Of a DNA stretch of 64,000 nt, positions 8,634 to 18,039 are shown in pieces (positions within the stretch are counted from its first letter, which is position 1; each line of letters begins with the position of its first letter). Position numbers and translations under genes: made by a program. The notes under the pieces are model-generated. The model was not told the DNA's origin and searched no databases. It saw only the letters and a list, made by a program, of their open reading frames with translations. This stretch comes from an uncultured Pelagibacteraceae bacterium (GTDB lineage: Bacteria; Pseudomonadota; Alphaproteobacteria; Pelagibacterales; Pelagibacteraceae). The stretch lies in the NCBI GenBank assembly GCA_902571375.1, contig CACGBP010000003.1, positions 62,001-126,000 on the forward strand. Direction: 5' to 3'.

Positions 8634-8644
8634 ACAGTACGAAT

Positions 8645-10327
8645 ATGTTTTTTAAAAAAATAAGTTTAATTCTATTAATTTACTTATCCTATCAAACCCA
8701 ATCGCTTTCTAAAAGCACTAGTTTAAATGAGATTGATGCTAAAAATTTATCTAACTATTTTTCTGGTATTGTAGCATACGAAAATAAAGCAAATAATATT
8801 GCTTTAGAATTTTTTAATTCTTCAAAAAAATTATTAAATACACACGATCCTTATTTAAAAAGATATGTAAATTCTTTAGTTTTAGAGGGTAAAGTCTCAC
8901 AAGCAATTAACATAGTTAAAAAAAATATAAAAAATGAAAATTCAAATTTTTTTGATGCTCATTTGTTATTGATTTTAGATAGTTTAAAGAAGAATGATTT
9001 AGACAAAGCATACAACTATTTAAATAAAATTAAAAGCTTACCAGAAAAGGATAGATTTAATGTAGCAATTTTAGAAAGTTTGCAGCAGTATTTGTATGTA
9101 TTTAAAGAAAAGAAAATTTTAAATAATAAAAAAAGTTTCGGAAAATTATCTTTAATTTATGAAACTTTTCAGAGATGCTATTTAGAAGACCAAAAAACTA
9201 GCGTATATTTTTCCAATTTAATTAATGACCTTGAGGTAGATTATTCAAGATATGTCTTTTTTTATTTAAGTTATTTAATTGATGCTGATCAAATAAGTGA
9301 AGCAAAAAAAATAGTAAATGATATTGAATATATTAATGCAACACTATTACTGACTCAGGCTAAAAACTGGTTTGAAAATGAAAATATTAAAAAATTTAAA
9401 GAGGTATTTTCTTGTAAAAATCATAATGATTTGATTAGTGAGTTTCTTTTTTTAATTTCTAATCTCTATTCTTCACAAGATGATTTTGAAAATTCAAACT
9501 TTTATTTAAATCTTTCATATTTCTTAAATCCAAAGTTTGTATTTAATTTATCTTTAGTGGTTGAAAACCAATATTTGAATGAAGAATACAAAAAAGCCAA
9601 AAAAATTTTAAAAAATTTTAAAAAAGATGATAAATTCTATTATTGGTATCGTGTTAAAAAGGAAGCTAAAATTATTGAACGTCAAGTAAATAAAAAAGAG
9701 TCACTGAAATATATCTCAAGAGAGTTTAGTAAAATTGATCAGCCAAATAATAAAATAATATTTGATGTTGCAAATTTTTATAAAAATTCAAAGCAGTATG
9801 AAAAAGCAATAGAATATTATTCTATGGTGATAGATTCATTAAATGATGAGGATATTAAATCAGACTTACTTTATAGAAGAGGTGGCAGTTACGAAAGAAT
9901 GGGTGAATATAGAAAAGCTGATAAAGACTTAATTGAGTCTTTAAGAATAAATCCAGATGATGCTTATGTTTTAAATTATTTGGCTTATTCATGGTTAGAA
10001 AGAAATTATAAAATTGATGAAGCTATAATTATGCTTGAAGATGCTTATGCCTTAAAAAGTAATGATCCTTACATTATCGACTCGATAGGGTGGGCATATT
10101 ATCTAGTGGAAGACTTTGTTAAAGCAGAAAAATTTTTGAAAAGAGCAGTAGAGTTGATGCCAGATGATCCAATTGTGAATGATCATTATGGAGATATTTT
10201 GTGGAAATTAAATAGAAAAATTCAGGCAAGATATTTTTGGGCCAATGCACTAGAGATGGAAGATGTAGAGAAAGAAATGTTAGAAATAATTAACAAAAAA
10301 TTGATAGAAGGTCTTAAAAATTCTTAA
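8645..10327 (+). CDS. Exported tetratricopeptide-repeat protein
   Basis: The 560-residue protein starts with a signal peptide (MFFKKISLILLIYLSY..., cleavage probably near residue 22). Most of it is helical repeat. The clearest TPR units are in the C-terminal third (about residues 385-530), for example YEKAIEYYSMVI, YRKADKDLIESLRINPDDAYVLNYLAYSW and VKAEKFLKRAVELMPDD. Such proteins act as scaffolds in the periplasm or at the outer membrane; no specific partner can be named. A TPR gene directly before ispE is a recurrent alphaproteobacterial arrangement. Only 2 bases separate its stop from ispE, so they form an operon. Confidence 0.8.
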   Translation: MFFKKISLILLIYLSYQTQSLSKSTSLNEIDAKNLSNYFSGIVAYENKANNIALEFFNSSKKLLNTHDPYLKRYVNSLVLEGKVSQAINIVKKNIKNENSNFFDAHLLLILDSLKKNDLDKAYNYLNKIKSLPEKDRFNVAILESLQQYLYVFKEKKILNNKKSFGKLSLIYETFQRCYLEDQKTSVYFSNLINDLEVDYSRYVFFYLSYLIDADQISEAKKIVNDIEYINATLLLTQAKNWFENENIKKFKEVFSCKNHNDLISEFLFLISNLYSSQDDFENSNFYLNLSYFLNPKFVFNLSLVVENQYLNEEYKKAKKILKNFKKDDKFYYWYRVKKEAKIIERQVNKKESLKYISREFSKIDQPNNKIIFDVANFYKNSKQYEKAIEYYSMVIDSLNDEDIKSDLLYRRGGSYERMGEYRKADKDLIESLRINPDDAYVLNYLAYSWLERNYKIDEAIIMLEDAYALKSNDPYIIDSIGWAYYLVEDFVKAEKFLKRAVELMPDDPIVNDHYGDILWKLNRKIQARYFWANALEMEDVEKEMLEIINKKLIEGLKNS

Positions 10328-10329
10328 AA

Positions 10330-11175
10330 ATGTTTTTCCACAAGATAAAATCTCATGCAAAAATAAATCTTACATTGAATATTACAGGTAAAGATTCCTT
10401 ATTACATAAAATTGAAAGCATTATAATGTTTACAGCATTACATGATGAAATTTTTATTAAAATGATAAAATCTGATAATCATAATATTTCATTTTTTGGA
10501 AAGTTTTCGTCAGGAATAAATACCAACAATACCGTTACTAAATTATTGAATATATTAAAAAATAAAGAATTACTTAAAGATAAAAAATTTAGAATAAAAA
10601 TTAACAAAAGGATTCCTGCTAAAGCAGGATTAGGTGGTGGTTCTATGAATGCTGCTAATATTTTAAAATATTTGATAAAAAAAAAAATTGTTAAAGTTAG
10701 TAAAAAAGAAATTAAAGAAATTTGTAAATTAATTGGCTCAGATGTAATTCTTGGTCTTAACTCAATCAATTCTATTTTAACATCCAAAAATAAGGTAAAA
10801 TATTTTAAGAATACTCAAAAGTTTAATGTTCTAATTATTAGACCTAACTTTGGTTGCAATACAAAGAAAATATATTCATACGTAAATAAATTTAATAAGC
10901 CAAAATTGAATAAACCAAATAAAAAGATGTTTGAAACAGAATTCTTGATTAAAAATAATAATTTTCTCGAATCTTTTGCCTTTTCCAAATACCCAAAGTT
11001 GAAAATACTCAAAATTTATCTAGAAAAAGAATTGAGGCCAACTTTTGCAAGAATGACAGGATCTGGCTCCGCCATTGTTGCATATTTTAAATCAAAAAAG
11101 AAATGCGAAAATGCAAAAAAAAAATTTATTAAGAAATATAAAAATTTCTGGTGTATAGCTTCAAAAACTATATAA
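10330..11175 (+). CDS. ispE: 4-diphosphocytidyl-2-C-methyl-D-erythritol kinase
   Basis: IspE phosphorylates CDP-methylerythritol in the non-mevalonate isoprenoid pathway. The 281-residue protein shows the GHMP-kinase pattern: N-terminal SHAKINLTLNITGKD with the conserved lysine-asparagine, the ATP-binding loop PAKAGLGGGSMNAA near residues 96-109, an SDVILGL aspartate region (residues about 136-142), and the C-terminal MTGSGSAIVAYF. It lies 2 bases after the TPR gene and is followed by tRNA-Gln on the same strand. Confidence 0.94.
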   Translation: MFFHKIKSHAKINLTLNITGKDSLLHKIESIIMFTALHDEIFIKMIKSDNHNISFFGKFSSGINTNNTVTKLLNILKNKELLKDKKFRIKINKRIPAKAGLGGGSMNAANILKYLIKKKIVKVSKKEIKEICKLIGSDVILGLNSINSILTSKNKVKYFKNTQKFNVLIIRPNFGCNTKKIYSYVNKFNKPKLNKPNKKMFETEFLIKNNNFLESFAFSKYPKLKILKIYLEKELRPTFARMTGSGSAIVAYFKSKKKCENAKKKFIKKYKNFWCIASKTI

Positions 11176-11191
11176 ATTTTATTTTTTGTGC

Positions 11192-11197
11192 TATACG
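11192..11197 (+). promoter_or_regulatory. Possible extended -10 promoter for tRNA-Gln and cca
   Basis: TATACG is preceded by TGC, giving an extended -10 (TGnTATA). It ends 10 bases before the mature tRNA start, and no convincing -35 is present, as is common for extended -10 promoters. Transcription through tRNA-Gln would continue into cca. This is a motif-level prediction only. Confidence 0.4.
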
Positions 11198-11207
11198 AAT
11201 TAAATAT

Positions 11208-11281
11208 TGGGGCGTAGCCAAGCGGTAAGGCACGGGTTTTTGGTACCTGCATCCTAGGTTCGAATCCTAGCGCCCCAGCCA
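11208..11281 (+). tRNA. tRNA-Gln(TTG)
   Basis: The 74-base cloverleaf has acceptor stem TGGGGCG/CGCCCCA and a D-arm with AAGCGGTAAGG. The anticodon stem-loop is CGGGT-TTTTGGT-ACCTG with anticodon TTG, and the T-loop is the canonical TTCGAAT. The discriminator is G and the 3' CCA is encoded (11279-11281). The U1-A72 start is characteristic of tRNA-Gln. The gene ends only 3 bases before the cca start codon. Confidence 0.96.
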
Positions 11282-11284
11282 ATT

Positions 11285-12559
11285 ATGAAAAATTTTTTAG
11301 ATAATATTTTTTCTAGATCAAATAATTTAGACCATATAAGTAGAGAAATAAAAAATCTGACTTCAACAACACCTTCACATCGAATTTTTGAAGCAATAAA
11401 TTCTTACAGTGCTGAAAGTGAAATTAGATACGTTGGAGGATGTATAAGAAAAATAATAAATAATGAAAGAGTTGACGATATAGATTTAGCAACAAATTTA
11501 GAACCAAAGCAAGTTTGTGATGCGCTTAGCAGAAAAGATATTAAATATTATGAGACAGGGGCTGAACATGGAACAATAACTGCAATTATTGATGAGTATT
11601 TGTTTGAAATAACTTCTTTGAGAAAGGATATCCAAACAGATGGCAGACATGCGAAAGTTGAGTTTTCTAAAAATTGGAAGGAAGATGCATCAAGAAGAGA
11701 CTTTACAATAAATTCAATTTATTCCGATAAAGACGGTAATTTATTTGATCCTTATAATGGAAAAAAAGATTTAGAAAATGGTTATATTAATTTCATTGGT
11801 AACACAGATGCGAGAATTAAAGAGGATTACCTAAGAATTCTTAGATATTTAAGATTTTTTGTAAATTATTCAAAACAACCACATAATCCAGAAACAATTA
11901 GAAAATTAAAAATTAATATTGGGGGAATTTCAAAGTTATCTAAAGAAAGATTGCTTGATGAACTAAGAAAAATTGTGAGCTTGACTACATTAGAAAAGAT
12001 TTCAAAAGATAGATTAATTCTAGATTTAATTTCAGTAATTTTTCCAGAGTTAAAGAATATAAAGATTTTCTCTAAATTGAATGAAAATCAAAAAGTTTTT
12101 CTAGTTGATACAGATTTTATTTTTTTGATATCATTGATGATTGTAGATGGAACAGATAATGTAGATTATTTTTTATATAAATTTAATATTTCTAAAAAAA
12201 ATCAAAAGAGAATAAGAATTATTGATGAATTTTTCAAAGAAAATAAAAATAAAAATACTTTTTCTGAAAAAAATATGAATAAAGTTTTTTATTACAATGG
12301 AAGACAAGCAGTTGTTGATATATTGCAATTTCGAATAATCACTGCAAAAAAATTTGATAAAAAATTGATTGAACTAATTGAATTTTATAAAGACAAAATA
12401 TCTCCCATCATGCCAGTAGGAGCTAACGTATTAATGACAAAATATAAAATTCCAGAGGGTAAACAATTAGGTTTAAAACTGAAAATCATTGAGGAGGAGT
12501 GGGTGAATAACGACTTTAAAATATCAGATGAGCAAATTGAGCAGATCGTTAATAATTAA
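11285..12559 (+). CDS. cca: CCA tRNA nucleotidyltransferase
   Basis: The 424-residue protein belongs to the class II nucleotidyltransferase / poly(A) polymerase family. It has the glycine and catalytic aspartate motif YVGGCIRKI...DDIDLAT at about residues 50-72, followed by the flexible-loop region and the conserved EDYLRILRYLRFF near residues 180-192. It adds or repairs the 3' CCA of tRNAs. There is no HD domain, as in alphaproteobacterial enzymes of this length. The ATG is 3 bases after the CCA of tRNA-Gln, so its mRNA probably arises by processing of a tRNA-cca transcript. Its stop shares TTAA with the convergent greA. Confidence 0.93.
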   Translation: MKNFLDNIFSRSNNLDHISREIKNLTSTTPSHRIFEAINSYSAESEIRYVGGCIRKIINNERVDDIDLATNLEPKQVCDALSRKDIKYYETGAEHGTITAIIDEYLFEITSLRKDIQTDGRHAKVEFSKNWKEDASRRDFTINSIYSDKDGNLFDPYNGKKDLENGYINFIGNTDARIKEDYLRILRYLRFFVNYSKQPHNPETIRKLKINIGGISKLSKERLLDELRKIVSLTTLEKISKDRLILDLISVIFPELKNIKIFSKLNENQKVFLVDTDFIFLISLMIVDGTDNVDYFLYKFNISKKNQKRIRIIDEFFKENKNKNTFSEKNMNKVFYYNGRQAVVDILQFRIITAKKFDKKLIELIEFYKDKISPIMPVGANVLMTKYKIPEGKQLGLKLKIIEEEWVNNDFKISDEQIEQIVNN

Positions 12560-13032
12560 ATATATTTTACGTCTTTAATTTCAAAATTTTTCACTCCAGC
12601 AGGCGTATTAATTTCTACTAAATCATTTTTATTTTTTCCAATTAACCCTTTGCCTATTGGTGATTGAAAAAAAATTAATTTTTGTTTTAAATCAGCTTCG
12701 TCTTTTCCAACAATTTTGTAACTAATTTTTTCCCCATTATCTAAATTTTCTAAAAAAACTGTTGATCCAAAGATTACTTTACCGTCATTGTTTATTTTTG
12801 TGACGTCAATTACATTTGCTCTTGCAATGATATCATTAATTTCATTTATACGTCCTTCATTATGAGACTGTTCTTCTTTAGCTGCATGATACTCAGCATT
12901 TTCTTTTAAATCTCCATGAGATCTTGCTTCTGCTATCGCTGCAACTATTTCAGGTCTTTTTTTTTCTTTCAAAAAAACTAATTCATCTTTTAGTTTGTTA
13001 ATTCCATTTAAAGTAATCGGTTCTTTGTCCAT
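12556..13032 (-). CDS. greA: Transcription elongation factor GreA
   Basis: GreA rescues backtracked RNA polymerase by stimulating transcript cleavage. The 158-residue length is standard. The N-terminal coiled coil contains the conserved ITLNGINKLKDEL, the acidic-tip region RSHGDLKENAEYHAAKEEQ (residues about 38-56), and GRINEINDIIARA. The C-terminal FKBP-like domain contains SPIGKGLIGKNKNDLVEI. It is followed after one base by hemF on the same strand in the upstream direction, so greA is the last gene of the trmL-hemF-greA unit. Confidence 0.96.
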   Translation of the reverse strand: MDKEPITLNGINKLKDELVFLKEKKRPEIVAAIAEARSHGDLKENAEYHAAKEEQSHNEGRINEINDIIARANVIDVTKINNDGKVIFGSTVFLENLDNGEKISYKIVGKDEADLKQKLIFFQSPIGKGLIGKNKNDLVEINTPAGVKNFEIKDVKYI

Positions 13033-13033
13033 A

Positions 13034-13861
13034 TTATTTCCATTTAGCTAAAGGCGGCAATGACATTAAAATTCCATCAACATTACCACCAGTTTGTAAT
13101 CCAAATTTTGTTCCACGATCATATAACAAATTAAACTCAGCATATCTTCCTCTTTTAATAAATTGTATTTCCTTGTCTTTGACAGTCCATTTCTTTTTAA
13201 TTTTTTTTTTTATTATTTTTTTAAAAATAAATTGAAATGTAATACCAACATCTCTAACAAATTTAAAATCTTTATAAAAATTATCTTTTTTGTAATCAAA
13301 AAAGATGCCTCCTATTCCTCTTGGTTCTTTTCTATGAGGTAAATAAAAATATTCATCACACCATTTTTTATATTTTGAATAATAAGTTTTGTTATGTCTG
13401 TTACACATGTTTCTTAGTATTTTGTGGAATTCTTTTTTTTCTATCTCATCTTTTTTTGAGGGTGTTACATCCATCCCTCCACCAAACCAATCTTGCGTAG
13501 TACAAATATATCTAGTATTGAAATGCATAGCTGGAATCAGAGGATTTTTCATATGCATAACTACTGAAATTCCAGAAGCCCAAAAATTAGGATTTTTTTT
13601 AGCTCCCAGAATATTTTTTTGAAATCTTTTAGGGAATTTGCCGTATACTTTAGAGAAGTTTACTCCCACCTTGTCAAAAACATTTCCATTTTTTAATATT
13701 CTATATTCACCTCCACCTTCATCTTTCTTTTTATTTCTTTTCCAAGTAGTTGATTTAAATTCAATCTTACTATTTTCTAGCTCGATTATACTTTCACAAA
13801 ATGCATTTTGTAATGTCTTAAACCAGTAGCTTGCCAAATTTTTTTTAGTATCTAAATCCAT
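13034..13861 (-). CDS. hemF: Oxygen-dependent coproporphyrinogen III oxidase
   Basis: HemF converts coproporphyrinogen III to protoporphyrinogen IX with oxygen, a late step of heme synthesis needed for the cytochromes encoded nearby. The 275-residue protein shows the family core: GGGEYRILKNGNVFDKVGVN, the segment MHFNTRYICTTQDWFGGGMD, HRKEPRGIGGIFFDY, and YAEFNLLYDRGTKFGLQTGG. All are conserved in HemF. It is separated from trmL and greA by only one or two bases, which points to one transcript. Confidence 0.95.
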   Translation of the reverse strand: MDLDTKKNLASYWFKTLQNAFCESIIELENSKIEFKSTTWKRNKKKDEGGGEYRILKNGNVFDKVGVNFSKVYGKFPKRFQKNILGAKKNPNFWASGISVVMHMKNPLIPAMHFNTRYICTTQDWFGGGMDVTPSKKDEIEKKEFHKILRNMCNRHNKTYYSKYKKWCDEYFYLPHRKEPRGIGGIFFDYKKDNFYKDFKFVRDVGITFQFIFKKIIKKKIKKKWTVKDKEIQFIKRGRYAEFNLLYDRGTKFGLQTGGNVDGILMSLPPLAKWK

Positions 13862-13862
13862 T

Positions 13863-14336
13863 TTATATTAATTCCAATTGTTTTAAACTTTCTGCAAGTA
13901 TAATACCAACAGATGTGGCGAGATTAAGAGAACGCATATTATTTTTCATAGGTATTTTTAATCTGTGTTTGATTATTTTGTGAACACTTTCGGGAACACC
14001 AGCGCTCTCTCTACCAAATAAGATTGTATCATTTTTTTCAAATTTAAAATTTGTGTAAGACATAGATGCTTTAGTTGTCATTAATATAATTCTTTGATTT
14101 TTTTTGTATTCAAAAAAATCATCTAAAGATTGAAAAAATTTAATTTCTTTCTCATTTATATAATCCATAACGACTCGTTTGAACCTTTTATCGCTCAATA
14201 AAAATCCACAGGGCTCTATAATCTCTAATTTTGCTCCCAAACAAGAGCAAGTTCTAATTATTGCAGCAGTATTTTGAGGAATATCTGGTTCAAATAATGC
14301 AATTTTGGGCCCTTGATCTGTTGAATTCTGTGTCAT
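13863..14336 (-). CDS. trmL: tRNA (cytidine/uridine-34 2'-O) methyltransferase
   Basis: The 157-residue SPOUT-fold protein has the TrmL pattern: ALFEPDIPQNTAAIIRTC at the N-terminus, LEIIEPCGF, then LFGRESAGVPE at about residues 108-118, and the C-terminal knot MRSLNLATSVGIILAE. TrmL methylates the wobble ribose of certain leucine tRNAs. It is the first gene of a minus-strand unit with hemF and greA. A 92-base AT-rich divergent spacer (14337-14428) separates it from petA and must hold both promoters; I could not pick either with confidence. Confidence 0.93.
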   Translation of the reverse strand: MTQNSTDQGPKIALFEPDIPQNTAAIIRTCSCLGAKLEIIEPCGFLLSDKRFKRVVMDYINEKEIKFFQSLDDFFEYKKNQRIILMTTKASMSYTNFKFEKNDTILFGRESAGVPESVHKIIKHRLKIPMKNNMRSLNLATSVGIILAESLKQLELI

Positions 14337-14428
14337 TCTTTCAGTAGTAAATTTAGTATTTTATATTATATGAAATCGTATATTTAAGTAGATAAAATCT
14401 ATTTTGAGTATATTTAATTAGCTAATTT

Positions 14429-14938
14429 ATGACAGATAAAAAAACTAATAGAAGAGACTTCTTATTTACTGCAACATATGCCGTAGGGGCAGTAGGAGTT
14501 GGAGCAACCATTTGGCCTATGATTGACCAGATGAATCCAGACGCATCAGTTAAGGCACTTGCGAGCACAGAGGTAGATGTTAGTGCTGTTAATCCAGGGA
14601 AAACAATAACAGTTTTGTGGAGAGGTAAACCAGTTTTTATTAGAAGAAGAACTCAAGATGAAATAGCCGAAGCTAGAGCAGTAAAATTGGAGGAATTAAA
14701 ACACCCTGAGACCGATGAAGATAGAGCTAAAAATCCAGAGTGGTTAGTGATGTTAGGAGTGTGCACTCATCTTGGCTGTGTTCCATTAGATCAAAAAGGT
14801 GATTACAATGGTTGGTTTTGTCCATGTCATGGATCACATTACGATATATCGGGAAGGATTAGAAAAGGTCCTGCGCCAACAAATATGGAAATTCCAAAAT
14901 ATGAATTTGTTAATACTAACACAATTAAAATTGGATAA
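14429..14938 (+). CDS. petA: Cytochrome bc1 Rieske iron-sulfur subunit
   Basis: The 169-residue protein has a twin-arginine motif (NRRDFLF at residues 7-13) before an uncleaved membrane anchor, as expected for Tat-exported Rieske proteins. The 2Fe-2S ligands are all present: C112-T-H114-L-G-C117 and C131-P-C133-H134-G-S. It carries electrons from ubiquinol to cytochrome c1 in the bc1 complex. petB follows 6 bases later. Confidence 0.97.
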   Translation: MTDKKTNRRDFLFTATYAVGAVGVGATIWPMIDQMNPDASVKALASTEVDVSAVNPGKTITVLWRGKPVFIRRRTQDEIAEARAVKLEELKHPETDEDRAKNPEWLVMLGVCTHLGCVPLDQKGDYNGWFCPCHGSHYDISGRIRKGPAPTNMEIPKYEFVNTNTIKIG

Positions 14939-14944
14939 ATAATT

Positions 14945-16201
14945 ATGAGTGATCACGAATATACTCCGAAATCAAAAGTTGGAAAATGGTTCAACGATCG
15001 TTTACCATTACTGACACTTGCAAATCACTTAACAGATTATCCAACACCCAAAAACCTTAATTACTGGTGGACTTTCGGTGGAATTTTAACTTTTTGTTTG
15101 ATTACACAGATTGTGACAGGTTTGGTATTAGCAATGCATTACATTGCTCATGCAGACATGGCTTTCGATAGTGTTGAACACATAATGCGTGACGTCAATT
15201 ATGGATGGTTAATTAGATACATTCATGCAAATGGTGCTTCAATGTTTTTTTTAGCAGTTTATATTCACATATTTAGGTCTTTGTTCTATGGTTCGTATAA
15301 GGCTCCAAGAGAAATAATTTGGATTATAGGTATTATTATTTATCTTTTAATGATGGCAGCAGCATTTATGGGTTATGTTCTTCCTTGGGGACAAATGAGT
15401 TTCTGGGGCGCAACAGTAATTACAAATTTATTTAGTGCAATTCCTTTAGTAGGCGAGGGTATTGTTACTTGGTTATGGGGTGGTTATTCAGTTGATAATC
15501 CAACATTGACAAGATTTTTTACACTTCATTATCTAATACCATTTTTAATTTTAGGTTTGGTTGTATTACATATTTGGGCCTTACATGTTCCAGGAAATAA
15601 TAATCCAGTAGGTATTGATGTAAAAAAACCATCAAAAGATACGGTGCCTTTTCATCCATATATTGTAATTAAAGATGGTTTCGCTTTGCTAATGTTTATG
15701 ATTGTTTTTGCCTTCTTTGTTTTTTATACGCCAAATATACTAGGTCATGCAGATAATTATATTGAAGCAGATCCATTGGTGACACCTGCGCATATTGTTC
15801 CTGAGTGGTACTTGTTACCTTTTTATGCAATTTTAAGATCAGTGCCTGACAAGCTTTTAGGAGTAGTTGCGATGCTTTCTGCTATATTTATTTTGGCAGC
15901 GCTTCCATGGTTGGATACTTCAAAAATTAGATCAGCAGTATTTAGACCTTTATATAGACAATTTTACTGGATACTTGTTGCCGATGTTTTAATTTTAGGC
16001 TACGTAGGAGCGATGCCAGCTGAGGGTCTTTACTTGCTAATAGCAAGAGTAGCTACCGCGTATTATTTTTTACACTTCTTAGTAATATTACCAGTTTTAG
16101 GTTTTAAAGAAAAAACTTTACCTATACCCTTAAGTATTACCGAGCCCGTTTTGGGAGGTTCCCCAAATTTAGCCACAGCAAAAAAAAGAGAGTTTAAATA
16201 G
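14945..16201 (+). CDS. petB: Cytochrome b of the bc1 complex
   Basis: The 418-residue membrane protein has the features of cytochrome b: heme-ligating histidines in helices B and D (LAMHYIAH...[11 protein letters not shown] and HYLIPF...[10 protein letters not shown]), the glycine-rich [18 protein letters not shown], and the quinol-oxidation motif PEWY in [13 protein letters not shown]. It forms the Qo and Qi sites in the inner membrane. It is encoded between petA and petC and is of full length. Confidence 0.97.
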   Translation: MSDHEYTPKSKVGKWFNDRLPLLTLANHLTDYPTPKNLNYWWTFGGILTFCLITQIVTGLVLAMHYIAHADMAFDSVEHIMRDVNYGWLIRYIHANGASMFFLAVYIHIFRSLFYGSYKAPREIIWIIGIIIYLLMMAAAFMGYVLPWGQMSFWGATVITNLFSAIPLVGEGIVTWLWGGYSVDNPTLTRFFTLHYLIPFLILGLVVLHIWALHVPGNNNPVGIDVKKPSKDTVPFHPYIVIKDGFALLMFMIVFAFFVFYTPNILGHADNYIEADPLVTPAHIVPEWYLLPFYAILRSVPDKLLGVVAMLSAIFILAALPWLDTSKIRSAVFRPLYRQFYWILVADVLILGYVGAMPAEGLYLLIARVATAYYFLHFLVILPVLGFKEKTLPIPLSITEPVLGGSPNLATAKKREFK

Positions 16202-16209
16202 ATAAAATA

Positions 16210-16989
16210 GTGAAAAATTTTTTTAGAAAATTATCCTTAATAATACTATTTTTTGGATTTCTATCTAATTCTTTTGCTGCAGAAAAAGTGGAGTATTTAA
16301 AAACTGATTGGAGTTTCAAAGGTCTTTTTGGCAAGTTTGATAGAGCTGCACTTCAACGAGGATATCAAGTATATACAGAGGTGTGTTCGTCTTGCCATTC
16401 AATGAAATATTTAAGTTATAGAAATTTAGCAGAAAAAGGTGGACCAGAATTTACCGAAGATCAAGCAAAAGCGATTGCCGCATCTTTTGAGGTCAAAGAT
16501 GGACCAAATGAGGACGGCGAAATGTTTACAAGACCAGGCAAATTATCAGATAAATTTGTTATGCCTTATGAAAATGTCAAAGCTGCTCAAGCTGCAAATG
16601 GCGGAGCATATCCACCTGATATGTCAGTTTTAGTTAAAGCAAGAGGAGGAGGTGTAGATTATATATATTCTCTTCTTCAGGGATATGAAGAACCACCTGC
16701 AGGAATTACTTTAGATGATGGAGTCTATTATAATAAGTATATGTATGGTAATAAGATTAAGATGGCCAATCAATTGTCAGATGGCTTAGTTGAGTATGCT
16801 GATGGAACCAATGCATCTGTTGAACAGATGTCCAAAGATGTAACAACATTTTTAATGTGGGCAGCAGAGCCTCATTTAGAGTCTAGACATCGAATGGGGT
16901 TCAAAGCAATTGTATATCTGATTATTCTTACAATTTTAGTTTATTTTAGTATGAAAAGAATTTGGTCACGTGTTGAAACGGAAGTTTAA
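16210..16989 (+). CDS. petC: Cytochrome c1 of the bc1 complex
   Basis: The 259-residue protein starts with GTG at 16210 and has a signal peptide ending near SFAA (residue 24). The heme c motif is C59-S-S-C62-H63, followed by SMKYLSYRNLAE. Later come a methionine ligand region (PDMSVLVKARGGG, then MANQLSDG) and a C-terminal membrane anchor (about 235-252). The final 24 bases overlap the convergent ychF gene on the opposite strand, so the two 3' ends are mutually antisense. Confidence 0.96.
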   Translation: MKNFFRKLSLIILFFGFLSNSFAAEKVEYLKTDWSFKGLFGKFDRAALQRGYQVYTEVCSSCHSMKYLSYRNLAEKGGPEFTEDQAKAIAASFEVKDGPNEDGEMFTRPGKLSDKFVMPYENVKAAQAANGGAYPPDMSVLVKARGGGVDYIYSLLQGYEEPPAGITLDDGVYYNKYMYGNKIKMANQLSDGLVEYADGTNASVEQMSKDVTTFLMWAAEPHLESRHRMGFKAIVYLIILTILVYFSMKRIWSRVETEV

Positions 16990-18039
16990 AACATCTCCAT
17001 CTTTTACAATATAATCTTTTCCTTCCAGTCTCATTTTGCCATTGGTTTTAGAATTTACCCATCCATTACTTGAAATGAAATCATCATAAGACACTGTTTC
17101 AGCTCTGATAAAACCTTTTTCAAAATCAGTGTGAATTTCGCCAGCTGCTTTAGGGGCTGTACAATTTTTTTGAATAGTCCATGCCCTTGTTTCTTCAGGT
17201 CCAGAAGTAAAGAAGGTATCTAGTTCAAGGATTTTATAACCTTTTTGAATTAGTAAATCTAATCCTGTTTCCTTTAATCCAATCATTTTCATATAATTTT
17301 TTTTTTCACTAGTATCTAGCTCATTAATTTGATTTTCTATATCTGCAGAGACAATTAGAGTGTTTTCTAATCCATACTTATTTATAAACATATTTGTATA
17401 ATTATTTCCATTTTGAACACTTTTCTCATCCACATTACAAACATAAATTTTAGGTTTTAAAGATAATAATCCACTCTGATTCAATAATTTTTTACTAAAC
17501 TCAGTTTTTAGAACAGAAATATCTTTATCATTATTTATACAATCTAATGCCATTTCAAGAATTTTTAATTGTTCCTCTTCAACATTCTTTTTATTACTTT
17601 TTTCAAGTCTCTTATGTATAGATTCAAGATCTGCAAGCATCATTTCAGTCTCGATAATTTCTAAATCTCTAATTGGGTCAACATTTGGATTTACATTTTG
17701 AATATCATCTGAGTCAAAACATCTTATCATATGAATAATCGAGTCAACTTCTCTTATATGTGAAAGAAATTTATTTCCTAAACCTTCGCCTTTAGAGGCA
17801 CCTTTTACTAAACCAGCTATATCAACAAACGAAATCGTTGTATTAATTATTTTTTTAGATTTCGAAACTTTTGCTAAATTGTTGAGTCGGGCGTCAGGAA
17901 CAGGCACAACACCAATATTTGGATCAATTGTACAAAATGGAAAGTTGGCTGCTTGAGCTTTATTTGAATTAGTTAAAGCATTAAATAAAGTAGATTTACC
18001 TACGTTAGGTAGTCCAACTATTCCACATTTAAAACTCAT
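16966..18039 (-). CDS. ychF: Redox/ribosome-associated GTPase YchF (OLA1 family)
   Basis: The 357-residue P-loop NTPase begins with the Obg-type G1 motif GLPNVGKSTLFNALT at residues 8-22, then G3 (FVDIAGLVKGASKGEGLGNKFL), and ends with a TGS-like domain (FTSGPEETRAWTI...GFIRAETVSYDDF...EGKDYIVKDGDVLNFRF). YchF binds ATP as well as GTP and associates with ribosomes; its exact function is unsettled. It shares one base with the pth stop-start junction at 18039, a common ychF-pth pairing. Confidence 0.96.
   Translation of the reverse strand: MSFKCGIVGLPNVGKSTLFNALTNSNKAQAANFPFCTIDPNIGVVPVPDARLNNLAKVSKSKKIINTTISFVDIAGLVKGASKGEGLGNKFLSHIREVDSIIHMIRCFDSDDIQNVNPNVDPIRDLEIIETEMMLADLESIHKRLEKSNKKNVEEEQLKILEMALDCINNDKDISVLKTEFSKKLLNQSGLLSLKPKIYVCNVDEKSVQNGNNYTNMFINKYGLENTLIVSADIENQINELDTSEKKNYMKMIGLKETGLDLLIQKGYKILELDTFFTSGPEETRAWTIQKNCTAPKAAGEIHTDFEKGFIRAETVSYDDFISSNGWVNSKTNGKMRLEGKDYIVKDGDVLNFRFNT

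Noticed and set aside
10479-10787. Minus-strand 102-codon hydrophobic ORF opposite ispE
   Set aside because: It is antisense to a clear ispE. Hydrophobicity arises from reading lysine/asparagine codons on the reverse strand.
11016-11282. Minus-strand 88-codon ORF over the ispE end and tRNA-Gln
   Set aside because: Its N-terminal residues are the antisense translation of tRNA-Gln, a well-known kind of false protein. The rest is antisense to ispE.
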